A stretch of 64,000 nucleotides of DNA, taken from the NCBI RefSeq assembly GCF_003432115.1, contig NZ_QWDC01000001.1, positions 620,001 through 684,000 of the forward strand, given 5' to 3'. Shown in pieces: positions 50,799 to 59,226 of this stretch. Within the stretch, counting starts at the first letter, position 1, and each line of letters begins with the position of its first letter. The notes below the pieces were generated by a model that was given only the letters and a program-made list of their open reading frames with translations, had not been told where the DNA came from and made no database searches. The translations under genes and the position numbers were made by a program. Source of the stretch: Mucilaginibacter conchicola (GTDB lineage Bacteria; Bacteroidota; Bacteroidia; Sphingobacteriales; Sphingobacteriaceae).

Positions 50799-52892
50799 AT
50801 GCAGAGCTTCAGGACCGAACTGGAGAACCCTATAGTAGAACAAGACATTATTGATCTTGAGCGCAAGATCCGCGCATTTCGCGAGGGTAAAATACACGAC
50901 GAGAAATTCCGCAGCCTGCGTTTAGCACGTGGCGTATATGGCCAGCGCCAGCCCGGTGTACAAATGGTGCGCATAAAACTACCGTTTGGCAAAGTTACCT
51001 TTAAACAACTATTAAAGATAGCCGATATTGCCGACGAGTATGGCAGTGGCAACCTGCACCTCACTACCCGCCAGGATATACAGATCCACTACGTAAGCCT
51101 TGACCGTACCCCGCAACTATGGGCCGAACTGGAGCGTGATGACATTACCCTGCGCGAAGCTTGCGGTAACACCGTGCGCAACGTTACATCTTCTCCCAAC
51201 GCGGGTATTGATCCGCAGGAGCCTTTTGATGTGTCACCTTATGCTCATGCTGTTTTCGAATACTTTTTGCGTAACCCTATCTGCCAGGAAATGGGCCGCA
51301 AATTCAAAATATCATTCTCATCAAGCGATGCCGATACTGCTTTCTCTTATATTCACGACCTGGGCTTTATCCCGAAACTAAATGACAAAGGCGAACGTGG
51401 TTTTAAAATAAACCTTGGTGGCGGCTTGGGAGCACAACCCTTTTTAGCCAGCATAGTTGAAGACTTTTTACCGGAAGACCAGCTGATACCTTACACTGAA
51501 GCTATTATCCGCGTGTTTGACCGCCATGGCGAACGCAACAACCGTAACAAAGCACGTTTAAAATACCTGGTGCAAAAACTGGGATTGGATGAAGTGCTTC
51601 GTTTAGCTAAAGAGGAGCATCTGGCATTAAAAGTTAAAAGCTACCCTATCAACCGCGATGCGGTACCTCAGCCTGCTATTCCCGAGCCCATTACCCCGGT
51701 AAGTGTGACCATTGAGAACCCGTTGCGTTACGAGCAATGGCTGGCTACCAACGTGTTTGAGCAGAAGCAAAAAGGCTTCTACGGTGTGTATGTGAAAGTG
51801 CCGGTTGGCGATATTCACACGCCCGAGGCGCGCAAATTTGTAGAGGCCGTAAAACCTTACGTAGCCGATGAGATCCGTATTACGCAGAACCAGGGCTTGT
51901 TGTTAAAATTTGTCCGTAAGGAAAACTTAGAGGCATTATACGCAGGCTTGCACGCACTGGATATGGCTGCGCCGGGTTTTGATAGCGTTGCCGACGTAAC
52001 TACCTGCCCCGGTACCGATACCTGTAACCTGGGCATCAGCAACAGCATGACCATGGCTAAAGTGCTGGAAGACCTGATATTCAGCGAATACGAAGATTTT
52101 ATCTACAACCGCGAAATAAAGATCAAAATAAGCGGCTGTATGAACAGTTGCGGCCAGCATGGTTTGGCGCATATTGGTTTCCACGGCAGCTCGTTAAAAG
52201 CGGGTACACGCGTGTTACCATCAGTACAGGTAATGTTGGGCGGCGGTACCGTTGGCGATGGCGCCGGTCGCGCTGCAGAGCGTATTATCAAGGTACCGTC
52301 AAAACGTGCTACCGATGTTTTACGCACCCTGCTGGATGATTATAAAACACAATCTATAGAAGATGAAACTTACCACGGCTATTACGACCGCCAGGGTAAA
52401 GATTATTTTTATCGCCTGCTGAAACCACTGGCTGATCTGACCACCCTTACCGATGATGAGTTTGTTGACTGGGGCCACCAGGAAACTTTTGCCACTGCCA
52501 TTGGCGTAGGCGAATGTGCCGGTGTAATTATCGATTTGGTTGCCACATTATTATTTGAGGCTGATGAAAAACTGGGCTGGGCAAACGGCGCTTACGCAAA
52601 AGGATTATGGGCCGATGCTATTTATCACTCATACAATACCTTCATCAGCTCGGCAAAAGCCTTATTGCTTGATAAAGGCATCAACACCAGCACGCAAGCC
52701 GGCATCATCAAAGAATTTGATGCCAACTACGTAGAAACCGGTGAACTGAGTTTAGCCACAACCTTTAATGAGTTGGTGCTGCAGATCAACAAAAACGAAC
52801 CATCGGAAGAATTTGCTACCGCTTACAAAGCACAGGCTACAGAGTTTTTAGAGACAGTTAAAACAAAAAGAGAAGCTGTATTACAATCATGA
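50799..52892 (+). CDS. Sulfite (nitrite) reductase hemoprotein with C-terminal HEPN-like domain
   Basis: A 697-residue siroheme/4Fe-4S reductase. Two ferredoxin-like repeats precede the cluster ligands: Cys403 and Cys409 in TTCPGTDTCNLG, and Cys447 and Cys451 in CMNSCGQH. LTTRQDIQIHYV is a siroheme-contact stretch. Normal enzymes end near residue 560; here about 120 more residues follow (AYAKGLWADAIYHSYNTFISSAKALLL and later), a helical part that resembles a HEPN fold. It reduces sulfite to sulfide, given its CysHDN and CobA neighbours. It is the first gene of the operon, and cobA starts within its last codons (ATGA). Confidence 0.9.
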   Translation: MQSFRTELENPIVEQDIIDLERKIRAFREGKIHDEKFRSLRLARGVYGQRQPGVQMVRIKLPFGKVTFKQLLKIADIADEYGSGNLHLTTRQDIQIHYVSLDRTPQLWAELERDDITLREACGNTVRNVTSSPNAGIDPQEPFDVSPYAHAVFEYFLRNPICQEMGRKFKISFSSSDADTAFSYIHDLGFIPKLNDKGERGFKINLGGGLGAQPFLASIVEDFLPEDQLIPYTEAIIRVFDRHGERNNRNKARLKYLVQKLGLDEVLRLAKEEHLALKVKSYPINRDAVPQPAIPEPITPVSVTIENPLRYEQWLATNVFEQKQKGFYGVYVKVPVGDIHTPEARKFVEAVKPYVADEIRITQNQGLLLKFVRKENLEALYAGLHALDMAAPGFDSVADVTTCPGTDTCNLGISNSMTMAKVLEDLIFSEYEDFIYNREIKIKISGCMNSCGQHGLAHIGFHGSSLKAGTRVLPSVQVMLGGGTVGDGAGRAAERIIKVPSKRATDVLRTLLDDYKTQSIEDETYHGYYDRQGKDYFYRLLKPLADLTTLTDDEFVDWGHQETFATAIGVGECAGVIIDLVATLLFEADEKLGWANGAYAKGLWADAIYHSYNTFISSAKALLLDKGINTSTQAGIIKEFDANYVETGELSLATTFNELVLQINKNEPSEEFATAYKAQATEFLETVKTKREAVLQS

Positions 52893-53674
52893 TATCAAAT
52901 AACAACAATATAAAAGAACCACGTATTACGCTTGTTGGTGCAGGCCCTGGCGATGCAGAACTGATAACCCTAAAAGGTATCAAAGCGCTGCAAACAGCCA
53001 ATGTGGTTTTGTACGATGCGTTGGTGAACGAGGAACTTTTAGAAGTTGCCCCCGCAGATGCTGTAAAGATCTACGTGGGCAAACGCTCAGGCGACCATAC
53101 TTTTTCTCAGGATAACATTAACCAACTGATGGTTGATTATGCTTTAAACTACGGCCATGTTGTACGCCTTAAAGGCGGCGACCCGTTTGTATTTGGTCGC
53201 GGGCATGAGGAACTGGAGTTTGCTGCAGAGTACAACATCCCTACGCAGGTTGTACCGGGCATTTCAAGCTCTATTGGTGTACCGGGTTTGCAGGGCATAC
53301 CTGTTACGCACCGTGGTTTAAGCGAAAGTTTTTGGGTAATAACCGGCACCACTACCGCTGGCCGCATCTCTGCCGACCTGTACCAGGCTGCAAAAAGCAA
53401 TGCTACTGTTGTGGTATTAATGGGTTTACATAAATTAGCAGAGATAGCAGAGCTGTTTAAAGCCGAAGGTAAAGGTGCTTTACCGGCTGCCGTGATACAA
53501 AGCGGCACCACGGTTGATGAAAAAGTAGCTGTTGGTACGGTTGATACCATTGCCGGCCTGGTTGCTGAGCAAGGCATTGCATCACCTGCATTAATTGTAT
53601 TTGGCGAAGTAGTATCGCTTCACCCTCAATATAAACTGGTTAAAGAAGTATATGACGTTGTTGCCGGGAGATAA
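52889..53674 (+). CDS. cobA: Uroporphyrinogen-III C-methyltransferase
   Basis: A 261-residue SAM-dependent methyltransferase: LVGAGPGDAELITLKGIKAL, VLYDALVNEELL, LKGGDPFVFGRGHEE and GIPVTHRGLSESFWVITG are classical CobA/SUMT motifs. It makes precorrin-2, the first step toward siroheme. It overlaps the sulfite reductase gene by four bases, and the siroheme synthase fusion gene by 23 bases in a different frame. So the cofactor of the first gene is made by its direct neighbours. Confidence 0.96.
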   Translation: MISNNNNIKEPRITLVGAGPGDAELITLKGIKALQTANVVLYDALVNEELLEVAPADAVKIYVGKRSGDHTFSQDNINQLMVDYALNYGHVVRLKGGDPFVFGRGHEELEFAAEYNIPTQVVPGISSSIGVPGLQGIPVTHRGLSESFWVITGTTTAGRISADLYQAAKSNATVVVLMGLHKLAEIAELFKAEGKGALPAAVIQSGTTVDEKVAVGTVDTIAGLVAEQGIASPALIVFGEVVSLHPQYKLVKEVYDVVAGR

Positions 53675-55163
53675 TAAGTTAGCGGCCCGCCCGTATCAAA
53701 AGCCACAGGGGAACCAGTTGTTCCCCGTGTTTTTGAAGCTGGAGAACCTGCACACCGTGTTGGTTGGCGCGGGCAAGGTAGGCCATGAAAAGCTGACGGC
53801 TTTGCTGTTCAACAGCCCCGTGGCTGCTATTACTATTATTTCTAAAGAGGTTCTGCCGCAGGTGATAGATCTGGCAGCACAGCATAAAAACGTTAAGATC
53901 ATTCAAAAACCATTCGAAGATGCTGACCTGGACAATGCCGACCTAGTTATCGCAGCTACCGACGACAGCGACCTGAACAAATATGTGCGACAATCAGCAC
54001 ATGATCGCAAATTACTGATCAACGTTGCCGACAAGCCTGAGCTTTGCGATTTCTACTTAGGATCAATCGTACAAAAAGGTGACCTTAAGCTGGCTATATC
54101 AACCAACGGCAAATCGCCAACCATTGCCAAGCGCCTGCGCGAGGTTTTGAATGAGGCACTTCCTGAAGAGCTGGATACAACTTTGCAGCAAATGCATGAT
54201 ATCCGCAATAACCTCAGCGGCGATTTTACGCATAAGGTAAAAGAACTGAACCGTGTTACAGCGGTATTGCTTGGCCCTAAAAAAGCGCCGAGCAATAATA
54301 ATTTAAAGCTGATAGTATGGGGAACATTTGTATTGTTCCTGCTGATAACCATCGCAGCGGTTTGGTATAAAGATCCCGAGTTTCAAAACTACGTACAAAA
54401 CATTTCACCGGTATTTTACTATTTTCTGGGTGCAGGTTTTGTTTTCGCATTGATTGATGGGGCCATAGGTATGTCATACGGTGTAACATCTACCACATTC
54501 TCGCTTTCAATGGGCATCCCCCCTGCTTCGGCAAGTATGGGTGTGCATTTATCTGAGATAATGAGCAACGGTATTGCCGGCTGGATGCATTACCGCATGG
54601 GTAACGTAAACTGGAAGCTGTTTAAGTTATTATTGTTGCCGGGTATTATCGGTGCAGTTACGGGTGCTTACATCTTATCATCGTTAGAGCATTACGCCAT
54701 GTACACCAAACCGGTAGTATCGGTTTATACCTTGATATTGGGTATCGTCATCTTTAAAAAAGCATTGAGCCTTAAAAAGAAACGTACTACGGCTAAGATC
54801 AAACGCATATCGCTGTTAGGATTAGGCGGCGGTTTTATAGATGCTGTTGGCGGCGGTGGCTGGGGTTCTATCGTGTTATCAACCCTGATTGCCGGTGGCC
54901 GTCATCCTCGTTTTTCATTGGGTACTGTAAAGCTATCGCGTTTCTTTATCGCACTGATGGGTTCATTAACCTTTATCACTATGCTTAAAAGCGCGCATTG
55001 GGATGCCGTTGCAGGCTTGGTTATCGGCAGTGCCTTAGCATCGCCCGTGGCAGCAAAAATCTCAAATAAAATATCGGCAAAAGCCATTATGATGGCGGTG
55101 TCAATTATTGTGGTTGCTATCAGCATCCGCAGTATTATTAACTTTTTACTGAAAACATTTTAA
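53652..55163 (+). CDS. Fusion of siroheme synthase (CysG N-type) and TauE/SafE-like sulfite transporter
   Basis: A 503-residue two-part protein. Residues about 22-205 are a precorrin-2 dehydrogenase/ferrochelatase domain: NAD motif VLVGAGKVGHEKL and the catalytic-region VIAATDDSDLNKYV. Residues about 218-503 hold about eight membrane helices of the TSUP (TauE/SafE) family, with the paired segments GAGFVFALIDGAIGMSYGV and LGGGFIDAVGGGGWG. The first part finishes siroheme; the second probably moves sulfite or another sulfur anion. The only upstream ATG is at 53652, inside cobA by 23 bp. cysH starts one base after its stop. I know of both halves as separate proteins; the fusion is unusual. Confidence 0.88.
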   Translation: MTLLPGDNKLAARPYQKPQGNQLFPVFLKLENLHTVLVGAGKVGHEKLTALLFNSPVAAITIISKEVLPQVIDLAAQHKNVKIIQKPFEDADLDNADLVIAATDDSDLNKYVRQSAHDRKLLINVADKPELCDFYLGSIVQKGDLKLAISTNGKSPTIAKRLREVLNEALPEELDTTLQQMHDIRNNLSGDFTHKVKELNRVTAVLLGPKKAPSNNNLKLIVWGTFVLFLLITIAAVWYKDPEFQNYVQNISPVFYYFLGAGFVFALIDGAIGMSYGVTSTTFSLSMGIPPASASMGVHLSEIMSNGIAGWMHYRMGNVNWKLFKLLLLPGIIGAVTGAYILSSLEHYAMYTKPVVSVYTLILGIVIFKKALSLKKKRTTAKIKRISLLGLGGGFIDAVGGGGWGSIVLSTLIAGGRHPRFSLGTVKLSRFFIALMGSLTFITMLKSAHWDAVAGLVIGSALASPVAAKISNKISAKAIMMAVSIIVVAISIRSIINFLLKTF

Positions 55164-55164
55164 A

Positions 55165-55884
55165 GTGGCAGATACTACTTACATATCGCGATTAGTAAAG
55201 GAGAAAGACTCGGTAGCGGCCTTGCAGGCATTGGCTGCGCTTTTCCCAGGCGAGATAGTTTTCTCTACCAGTTTTGGGTGGGAAGACCAGGTGATATCGC
55301 ACATGATATTTGCCAATAACATCCCCATAAAAGTTTTTACGCTGGAGACCGGCCGTTTATTTCCCGAGACCTATTATGTGTGGAACCGTACCATGGAAAT
55401 GTACAGCCAGCCCATCTACGTCTACTATCCTGATAACGGAAAATTGGAAGCCATGGTTGATGCAAAAGGCCCAAGCAGTTTCTACGAATCGGTAGCCAAC
55501 CGTAAGGAGTGCTGCGGCATTCGTAAGATAGAGCCTTTGCACCGTGCTTTAAAAGGTAACCAATGCTGGATAACCGGCATCCGTGCAGAGCAATCTGCCA
55601 ATCGCGAGGACATGAGCAATGTGGAATGGGATGAGGGTAACCAGATCATCAAGTTCCACCCTATTTTCAGCTGGACTTTAGACGACGTTAAAGCTTACAT
55701 CAAACAATACAATATCCCTTATAATACATTGCATGACAGGGGTTTCCCCAGCATAGGCTGCCAACCCTGCACACGGGCGGTACAACCCGGCGAAGATTTT
55801 AGGGCCGGGCGCTGGTGGTGGGAAGACCAAAGCAAAAAAGAGTGCGGACTACATGCAACACAATTAAACGATCTTAAAGAATGA
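55165..55884 (+). CDS. cysH: Adenylyl-sulfate reductase, CysH type with Fe-S cluster
   Basis: The start is GTG at 55165, one base after the previous stop. The 239-residue protein has the PP-loop-like STSFGWEDQVISHMI, the ETGRLFPETY substrate motif, the cluster ligands Cys116/Cys117 and Cys199/Cys202, and the catalytic Cys227 in ECGLH. The CC...CxxC pattern marks a 4Fe-4S enzyme that reduces APS rather than PAPS; no APS kinase gene or CysN-CysC fusion is present in the cluster, which agrees. It makes sulfite for the first gene of the operon. Confidence 0.94.
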   Translation: MADTTYISRLVKEKDSVAALQALAALFPGEIVFSTSFGWEDQVISHMIFANNIPIKVFTLETGRLFPETYYVWNRTMEMYSQPIYVYYPDNGKLEAMVDAKGPSSFYESVANRKECCGIRKIEPLHRALKGNQCWITGIRAEQSANREDMSNVEWDEGNQIIKFHPIFSWTLDDVKAYIKQYNIPYNTLHDRGFPSIGCQPCTRAVQPGEDFRAGRWWWEDQSKKECGLHATQLNDLKE

Positions 55885-56786
55885 GTACAAACCGGTTAGA
55901 TTACCTGGACGAATTAGAGGCAGAGGCCATATATATTTTGCGCGAAGTTGCAGGGCAGTTTGAGAAACCTGCGTTGTTATTTTCGGGTGGTAAGGATTCT
56001 ATTACCCTGGTTCACTTGGCTTTAAAAGCCTTCAGGCCGGGTAAGTTCCCATTCCCGCTGGTGCATATCGATACCGGCCACAACTTTGAAGAAACCATCC
56101 AATACCGCGATGAAATGATTGCCCGCATTGGCGAAAAACTGATAGTAGGCCACGTGCAGGACAGCATTGATGAAGGTAAAGTGATTGAGCAAACAGGTAA
56201 AAATGCAAGCCGTAATGCTTTGCAGACTTTTACTTTGCTGGACACAATTGCCAAAAACGGCTTTGATGCTTGTATTGGTGGTGCCCGCCGCGATGAGGAG
56301 AAAGCCCGTGCCAAAGAGCGTATCTTTTCGGTACGTGATGAGTTTGGCCAATGGGACCCTAAACGCCAGCGCCCCGAGCTTTGGAATATCTACAATGGTA
56401 AGATCCACAAAGGTGAGAACGTACGTGTTTTCCCGATAAGTAACTGGACAGAGCTGGATGTTTGGAACTATATCCGCAGGGAGAATATTCCATTGCCAAC
56501 CATCTACTTTGCGCACCAGCGCGATTGTATCACCCGCAACGGTCAATTGATGGCAGCATCACCGTTCCTAAATATGGATGAGGAAGATGTGGTTGAACGC
56601 AGAAACGTGCGTTTCCGCACCGTTGGCGATATGACCTGTACCGCGGCTGTTGAATCTTATGCTTTCGAGATAGATGATATCATCAGCGAGATAGCCGATT
56701 CGAAAATAAGCGAACGCGGTGCCCGCATGGACGATAAAGTGAGCGAGGCTGCCATGGAAGAACGTAAAAAAGGCGGATATTTTTAA
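55881..56786 (+). CDS. cysD: Sulfate adenylyltransferase subunit 2
   Basis: A 301-residue protein of the PAPS-reductase-like N-type family: PALLFSGGKDSITLVHLALKA (PP-loop), FPLVHIDTGHNFEETI, GGARRDEEKARAKERIFS and RDCITRNGQLMAASPF are typical of CysD. It adenylates sulfate to APS with CysN. It overlaps cysH by the ATGA bases. After it comes a 133-bp gap with two competing hairpins before cysN. Confidence 0.96.
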   Translation: MSTNRLDYLDELEAEAIYILREVAGQFEKPALLFSGGKDSITLVHLALKAFRPGKFPFPLVHIDTGHNFEETIQYRDEMIARIGEKLIVGHVQDSIDEGKVIEQTGKNASRNALQTFTLLDTIAKNGFDACIGGARRDEEKARAKERIFSVRDEFGQWDPKRQRPELWNIYNGKIHKGENVRVFPISNWTELDVWNYIRRENIPLPTIYFAHQRDCITRNGQLMAASPFLNMDEEDVVERRNVRFRTVGDMTCTAAVESYAFEIDDIISEIADSKISERGARMDDKVSEAAMEERKKGGYF

Positions 56787-56867
56787 AGGTAAAAGCTGAA
56801 AGCTAAAAGCTTTAGGACGCTTTAGATGTAAAAGCCTTTAATTTTTATTATAAAATTTCGTTCCCGG

Positions 56868-56895
56868 GTTCGGTGTCCTCACCGAACATTGAGGA
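56868..56895 (+). promoter_or_regulatory. Two mutually exclusive hairpins ahead of cysN
   Basis: GTTCGGTG and CACCGAAC form a perfect 8-bp stem (56868-56887). TCCTCA (56876-56881) can also pair with TGAGGA (56890-56895), which would break the first stem. This small switch-like pair lies 25 bp before the cysN start in an otherwise tightly packed operon. Confidence 0.4.
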
Positions 56896-56919
56896 CAAGC
56901 AGATCTGAGAGAAAACTAA

Positions 56920-58170
56920 ATGGATATACTTAAATTTATAACGGCAGGTAGTGTTGATGATGGTAAGAGCACGCTTATTGGCAGGTTGCTTTACGATAGC
57001 GACGCTATTTTGGCCGACCAACTGGAAGCTTTGCATGCATCAAACCGTAAAAACGACGACGGTACCATTGACCTTGCTATTTTAACCGATGGCCTTAAGG
57101 CCGAGCGCGAGCAGGGCATTACCATTGATGTGGCTTACAAATACTTTGAAACTGATAAGCGCAAGTTCATTATAGCTGATGCTCCCGGCCACATCCAGTA
57201 CACCCGTAACATGGTTACCGGTGCCAGCAATGCCGATCTGGCTATTATCCTGATTGATGCACGCAGAGGTGTGGTTGAGCAAACCACCCGTCACTCGTTT
57301 TTGGTATCATTATTACAGATCCAAAAAGTGGTTATCGCTGTCAACAAAATGGATATGGTAGATTACAGCGAGGATGTTTTTAATAATATCGTTGCTGATT
57401 ACCAAAAGATCGCTGCCAAACTAAATATCTCTGATGTTACCTTCATACCGGTAAGTGCTTTGAAAGGTGATAATATTGTTTATCCGTCAACCGCCATAAG
57501 CTGGTACAAAGGCGATAGCCTGCTGCACCATTTAGAAAATGTGGAGATAAACAGGGATAATGCATCAACCCATGCCCGCCTGCCGGTACAGTGGGTAGTG
57601 CGCCCGCAGACCGATGAATTGCACGATTATCGTGGCTATGCCGGCCGTGTATCCAGCGGATCATTTAAAGTGAATGACAAGGTTACGGTTTTGCCATCGG
57701 GCTTTACCTCAACCATTTCAAAAATAGAGTTGTATGATACGCAACCTGCCGAAGCGTTGGCTGGCATGTCGGTAACTGTTCACCTGAAGGATAACATCGA
57801 TATCAGCCGTGGCGATATCATTGTAAACAGCGCCGGCGAACCGCAACTAAGCAGTGTTATAGAAGCCGACCTGTGCTGGATGGATACCCGCGGACTGGAT
57901 ACTTCCCTCACCTATTTGGTGCAGCATAACACCAAAACGGTACGCTGTAAAATACGTGAGATGCTACACAAGGTGAACATCAACACGCTTGAAAAAGATT
58001 TTGACGAAGATTTTAAACTGAACGATATTGGCAGAGTGGTGATCAAAACCGCCGAGCCTCTGGCTTTTGATCCTTACCAGGAGAACAAAGCAAACGGTGG
58101 CGCTGTCATTATTGATAGCCGAACCAACGTGACTGTCGGCGCGCTGATGCTGAGGCAGTCTGTAGAATAG
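56920..58170 (+). CDS. cysN: Sulfate adenylyltransferase subunit 1 (GTPase)
   Basis: A 416-residue EF-Tu-like GTPase: G1 GSVDDGKSTLIGRLL, switch GITIDVAYKYF, G3 DAPGHIQYTRNM, G4 NKMD, followed by two beta-barrel domains with DTRGLDTSLTYLVQHNTKTV. It drives sulfate adenylylation with CysD. The protein ends where the stand-alone CysN family ends, without APS kinase. The terminator that follows is inside a 62-bp repeat. Confidence 0.95.
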   Translation: MDILKFITAGSVDDGKSTLIGRLLYDSDAILADQLEALHASNRKNDDGTIDLAILTDGLKAEREQGITIDVAYKYFETDKRKFIIADAPGHIQYTRNMVTGASNADLAIILIDARRGVVEQTTRHSFLVSLLQIQKVVIAVNKMDMVDYSEDVFNNIVADYQKIAAKLNISDVTFIPVSALKGDNIVYPSTAISWYKGDSLLHHLENVEINRDNASTHARLPVQWVVRPQTDELHDYRGYAGRVSSGSFKVNDKVTVLPSGFTSTISKIELYDTQPAEALAGMSVTVHLKDNIDISRGDIIVNSAGEPQLSSVIEADLCWMDTRGLDTSLTYLVQHNTKTVRCKIREMLHKVNINTLEKDFDEDFKLNDIGRVVIKTAEPLAFDPYQENKANGGAVIIDSRTNVTVGALMLRQSVE

Positions 58171-58183
58171 AATAATTTAACCG

Positions 58184-58245
58184 ATTATTATACTCAATTA
58201 AGTGAATCTACCCCTGCATGAGGTGCAACTCGTGCAGGGCTTTTT
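58184..58245 (+). repeat. 62-bp direct repeat, copy 1, with a terminator
   Basis: This stretch is the same as 59141-59202 except for one base at 58211 (C against A). The right half is a terminator: CCCTGCATGAG and CTCGTGCAGGG with a six-base loop, then Ts. It ends the cysN transcript. Confidence 0.85.
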
Positions 58246-58293
58246 TGTATTTCCAATGTTTACTTTTTAAATTAACTACTTATAACTTAGCTA

Positions 58294-59162
58294 ATGTTAA
58301 AAAGAAATAAGATATTAACTCTTTTACCTTTTCTGTTATCGCTTTTTTGCAGAGTATCAGGTCAAATCCGCACTATTTCCGGGCTCGTAATAGACGATCA
58401 TCTTACCCCTGTGCCAGGCGTTCAACTAAGACTTAATGACACAACATTGATTGGAACCACGAACAGCGATGGCCGCTTCAATACTGATATACCTCAAAAC
58501 ACCAATACTCTACACTTCGGTTTCGTAGGTTTTGAACCTGCGACAATTAGAATAAATGATAATTGTGATACCATAGAGATTATTTTACTCCCGGCAAGCA
58601 CTTACGATTTTATGTCGCCTAAAAAAATTGACAGATTAAGATTGAAGCAATTCAAGACATTACCAGGACTATATCTGGAAGCTTAAGATTGAAGCAATTC
58701 AAGACATTACCAGGACTATATCTGGAAGCTTTTAATAAAGGAGTCTTCACAAATAAATCTGTTTGTTATTCAAGTGAATTTAAGCCTCATTATCTAAGGT
58801 TAGATTCCATAAGAAAAGAAAAAAAGAGAATATCCAAGTTAAATAAATTGGTGTTTGAAAAGTTAAAAATCGGAGATACCGTAACTGTTCCGTTTGGGGG
58901 AAATAATAAAGCCGACAAGGCAGACAAAATAAATTTATGGGTGTATTCTGCATTTTCTGACTCCCACAGCAAGACAGATTTTGATTTCATTATAGAATGC
59001 GTTGTAGTGTCAAAAAAAACTAAAGATTCAAATCTGACCTTAAAAGTTATCCATTGTGATTTCGACGGTCATAGAGCTTTATTGAGAAATAAGGAAATTA
59101 AAAATAATGAAGTGTTTGACTATAATATGAGTTATCACAAATTATTATACTCAATTAAGTGA
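58294..59162 (+). pseudogene. Secreted CarboxypepD-regulatory-like protein broken by a 47-bp tandem duplication
   Basis: The first frame, 58294-58686, encodes a signal peptide (about 1-24, ending VSGQ), and a beta-sandwich like the carboxypeptidase regulatory domain (TISGLVIDDHLTPVPGVQLRLND). It stops after KQFKTLPGLYLEA. The second frame, open from 58689, repeats KQFKTLPGLYLEA and then continues for 140 residues I do not recognise. DNA shows why: 58636-58682 is duplicated exactly as 58683-58729. Removing 47 bp rejoins the frames as one of 273 residues. It could be a dead gene or a reversible switch. Base composition is more AT-rich than the neighbours. Confidence 0.82.
58636..58729 (+). repeat. 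47-bp perfect tandem duplication
   Basis: The unit starts TTAAGATTGAAGC and ends CTGGAAGC, and occurs twice without a gap or a mismatch. Because 47 is not a multiple of three, it shifts the frame and creates the TAA at 58684. Confidence 0.95.
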
Positions 59163-59202
59163 ATCTAACCCTGCATGAGGTGCAACTCGTGCAGGGCTTT
59201 TT
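59141..59202 (+). repeat. 62-bp direct repeat, copy 2, with a terminator
   Basis: This copy covers the last seven sense codons and stop of the broken gene (in frame as LLYSIK and stop) and the following terminator. Copy 1 at 58184-58245 stands before the gene, just after cysN. Confidence 0.85.
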
Positions 59203-59226
59203 ATTGGCCGTTCGTCTACAAATAAC

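Noticed and set aside
56880..56915. TPP-riboswitch-like CTGAGA upstream of cysN
   Set aside because: The other conserved riboswitch parts (ACCC and the GAACCTGAT region) are missing and the gene has no thiamine role.
58689..59162. Independent second gene after the first short frame
   Set aside because: It begins inside an exact duplication and is the continuation of the first frame after removing 47 bp, so both belong to one broken gene.
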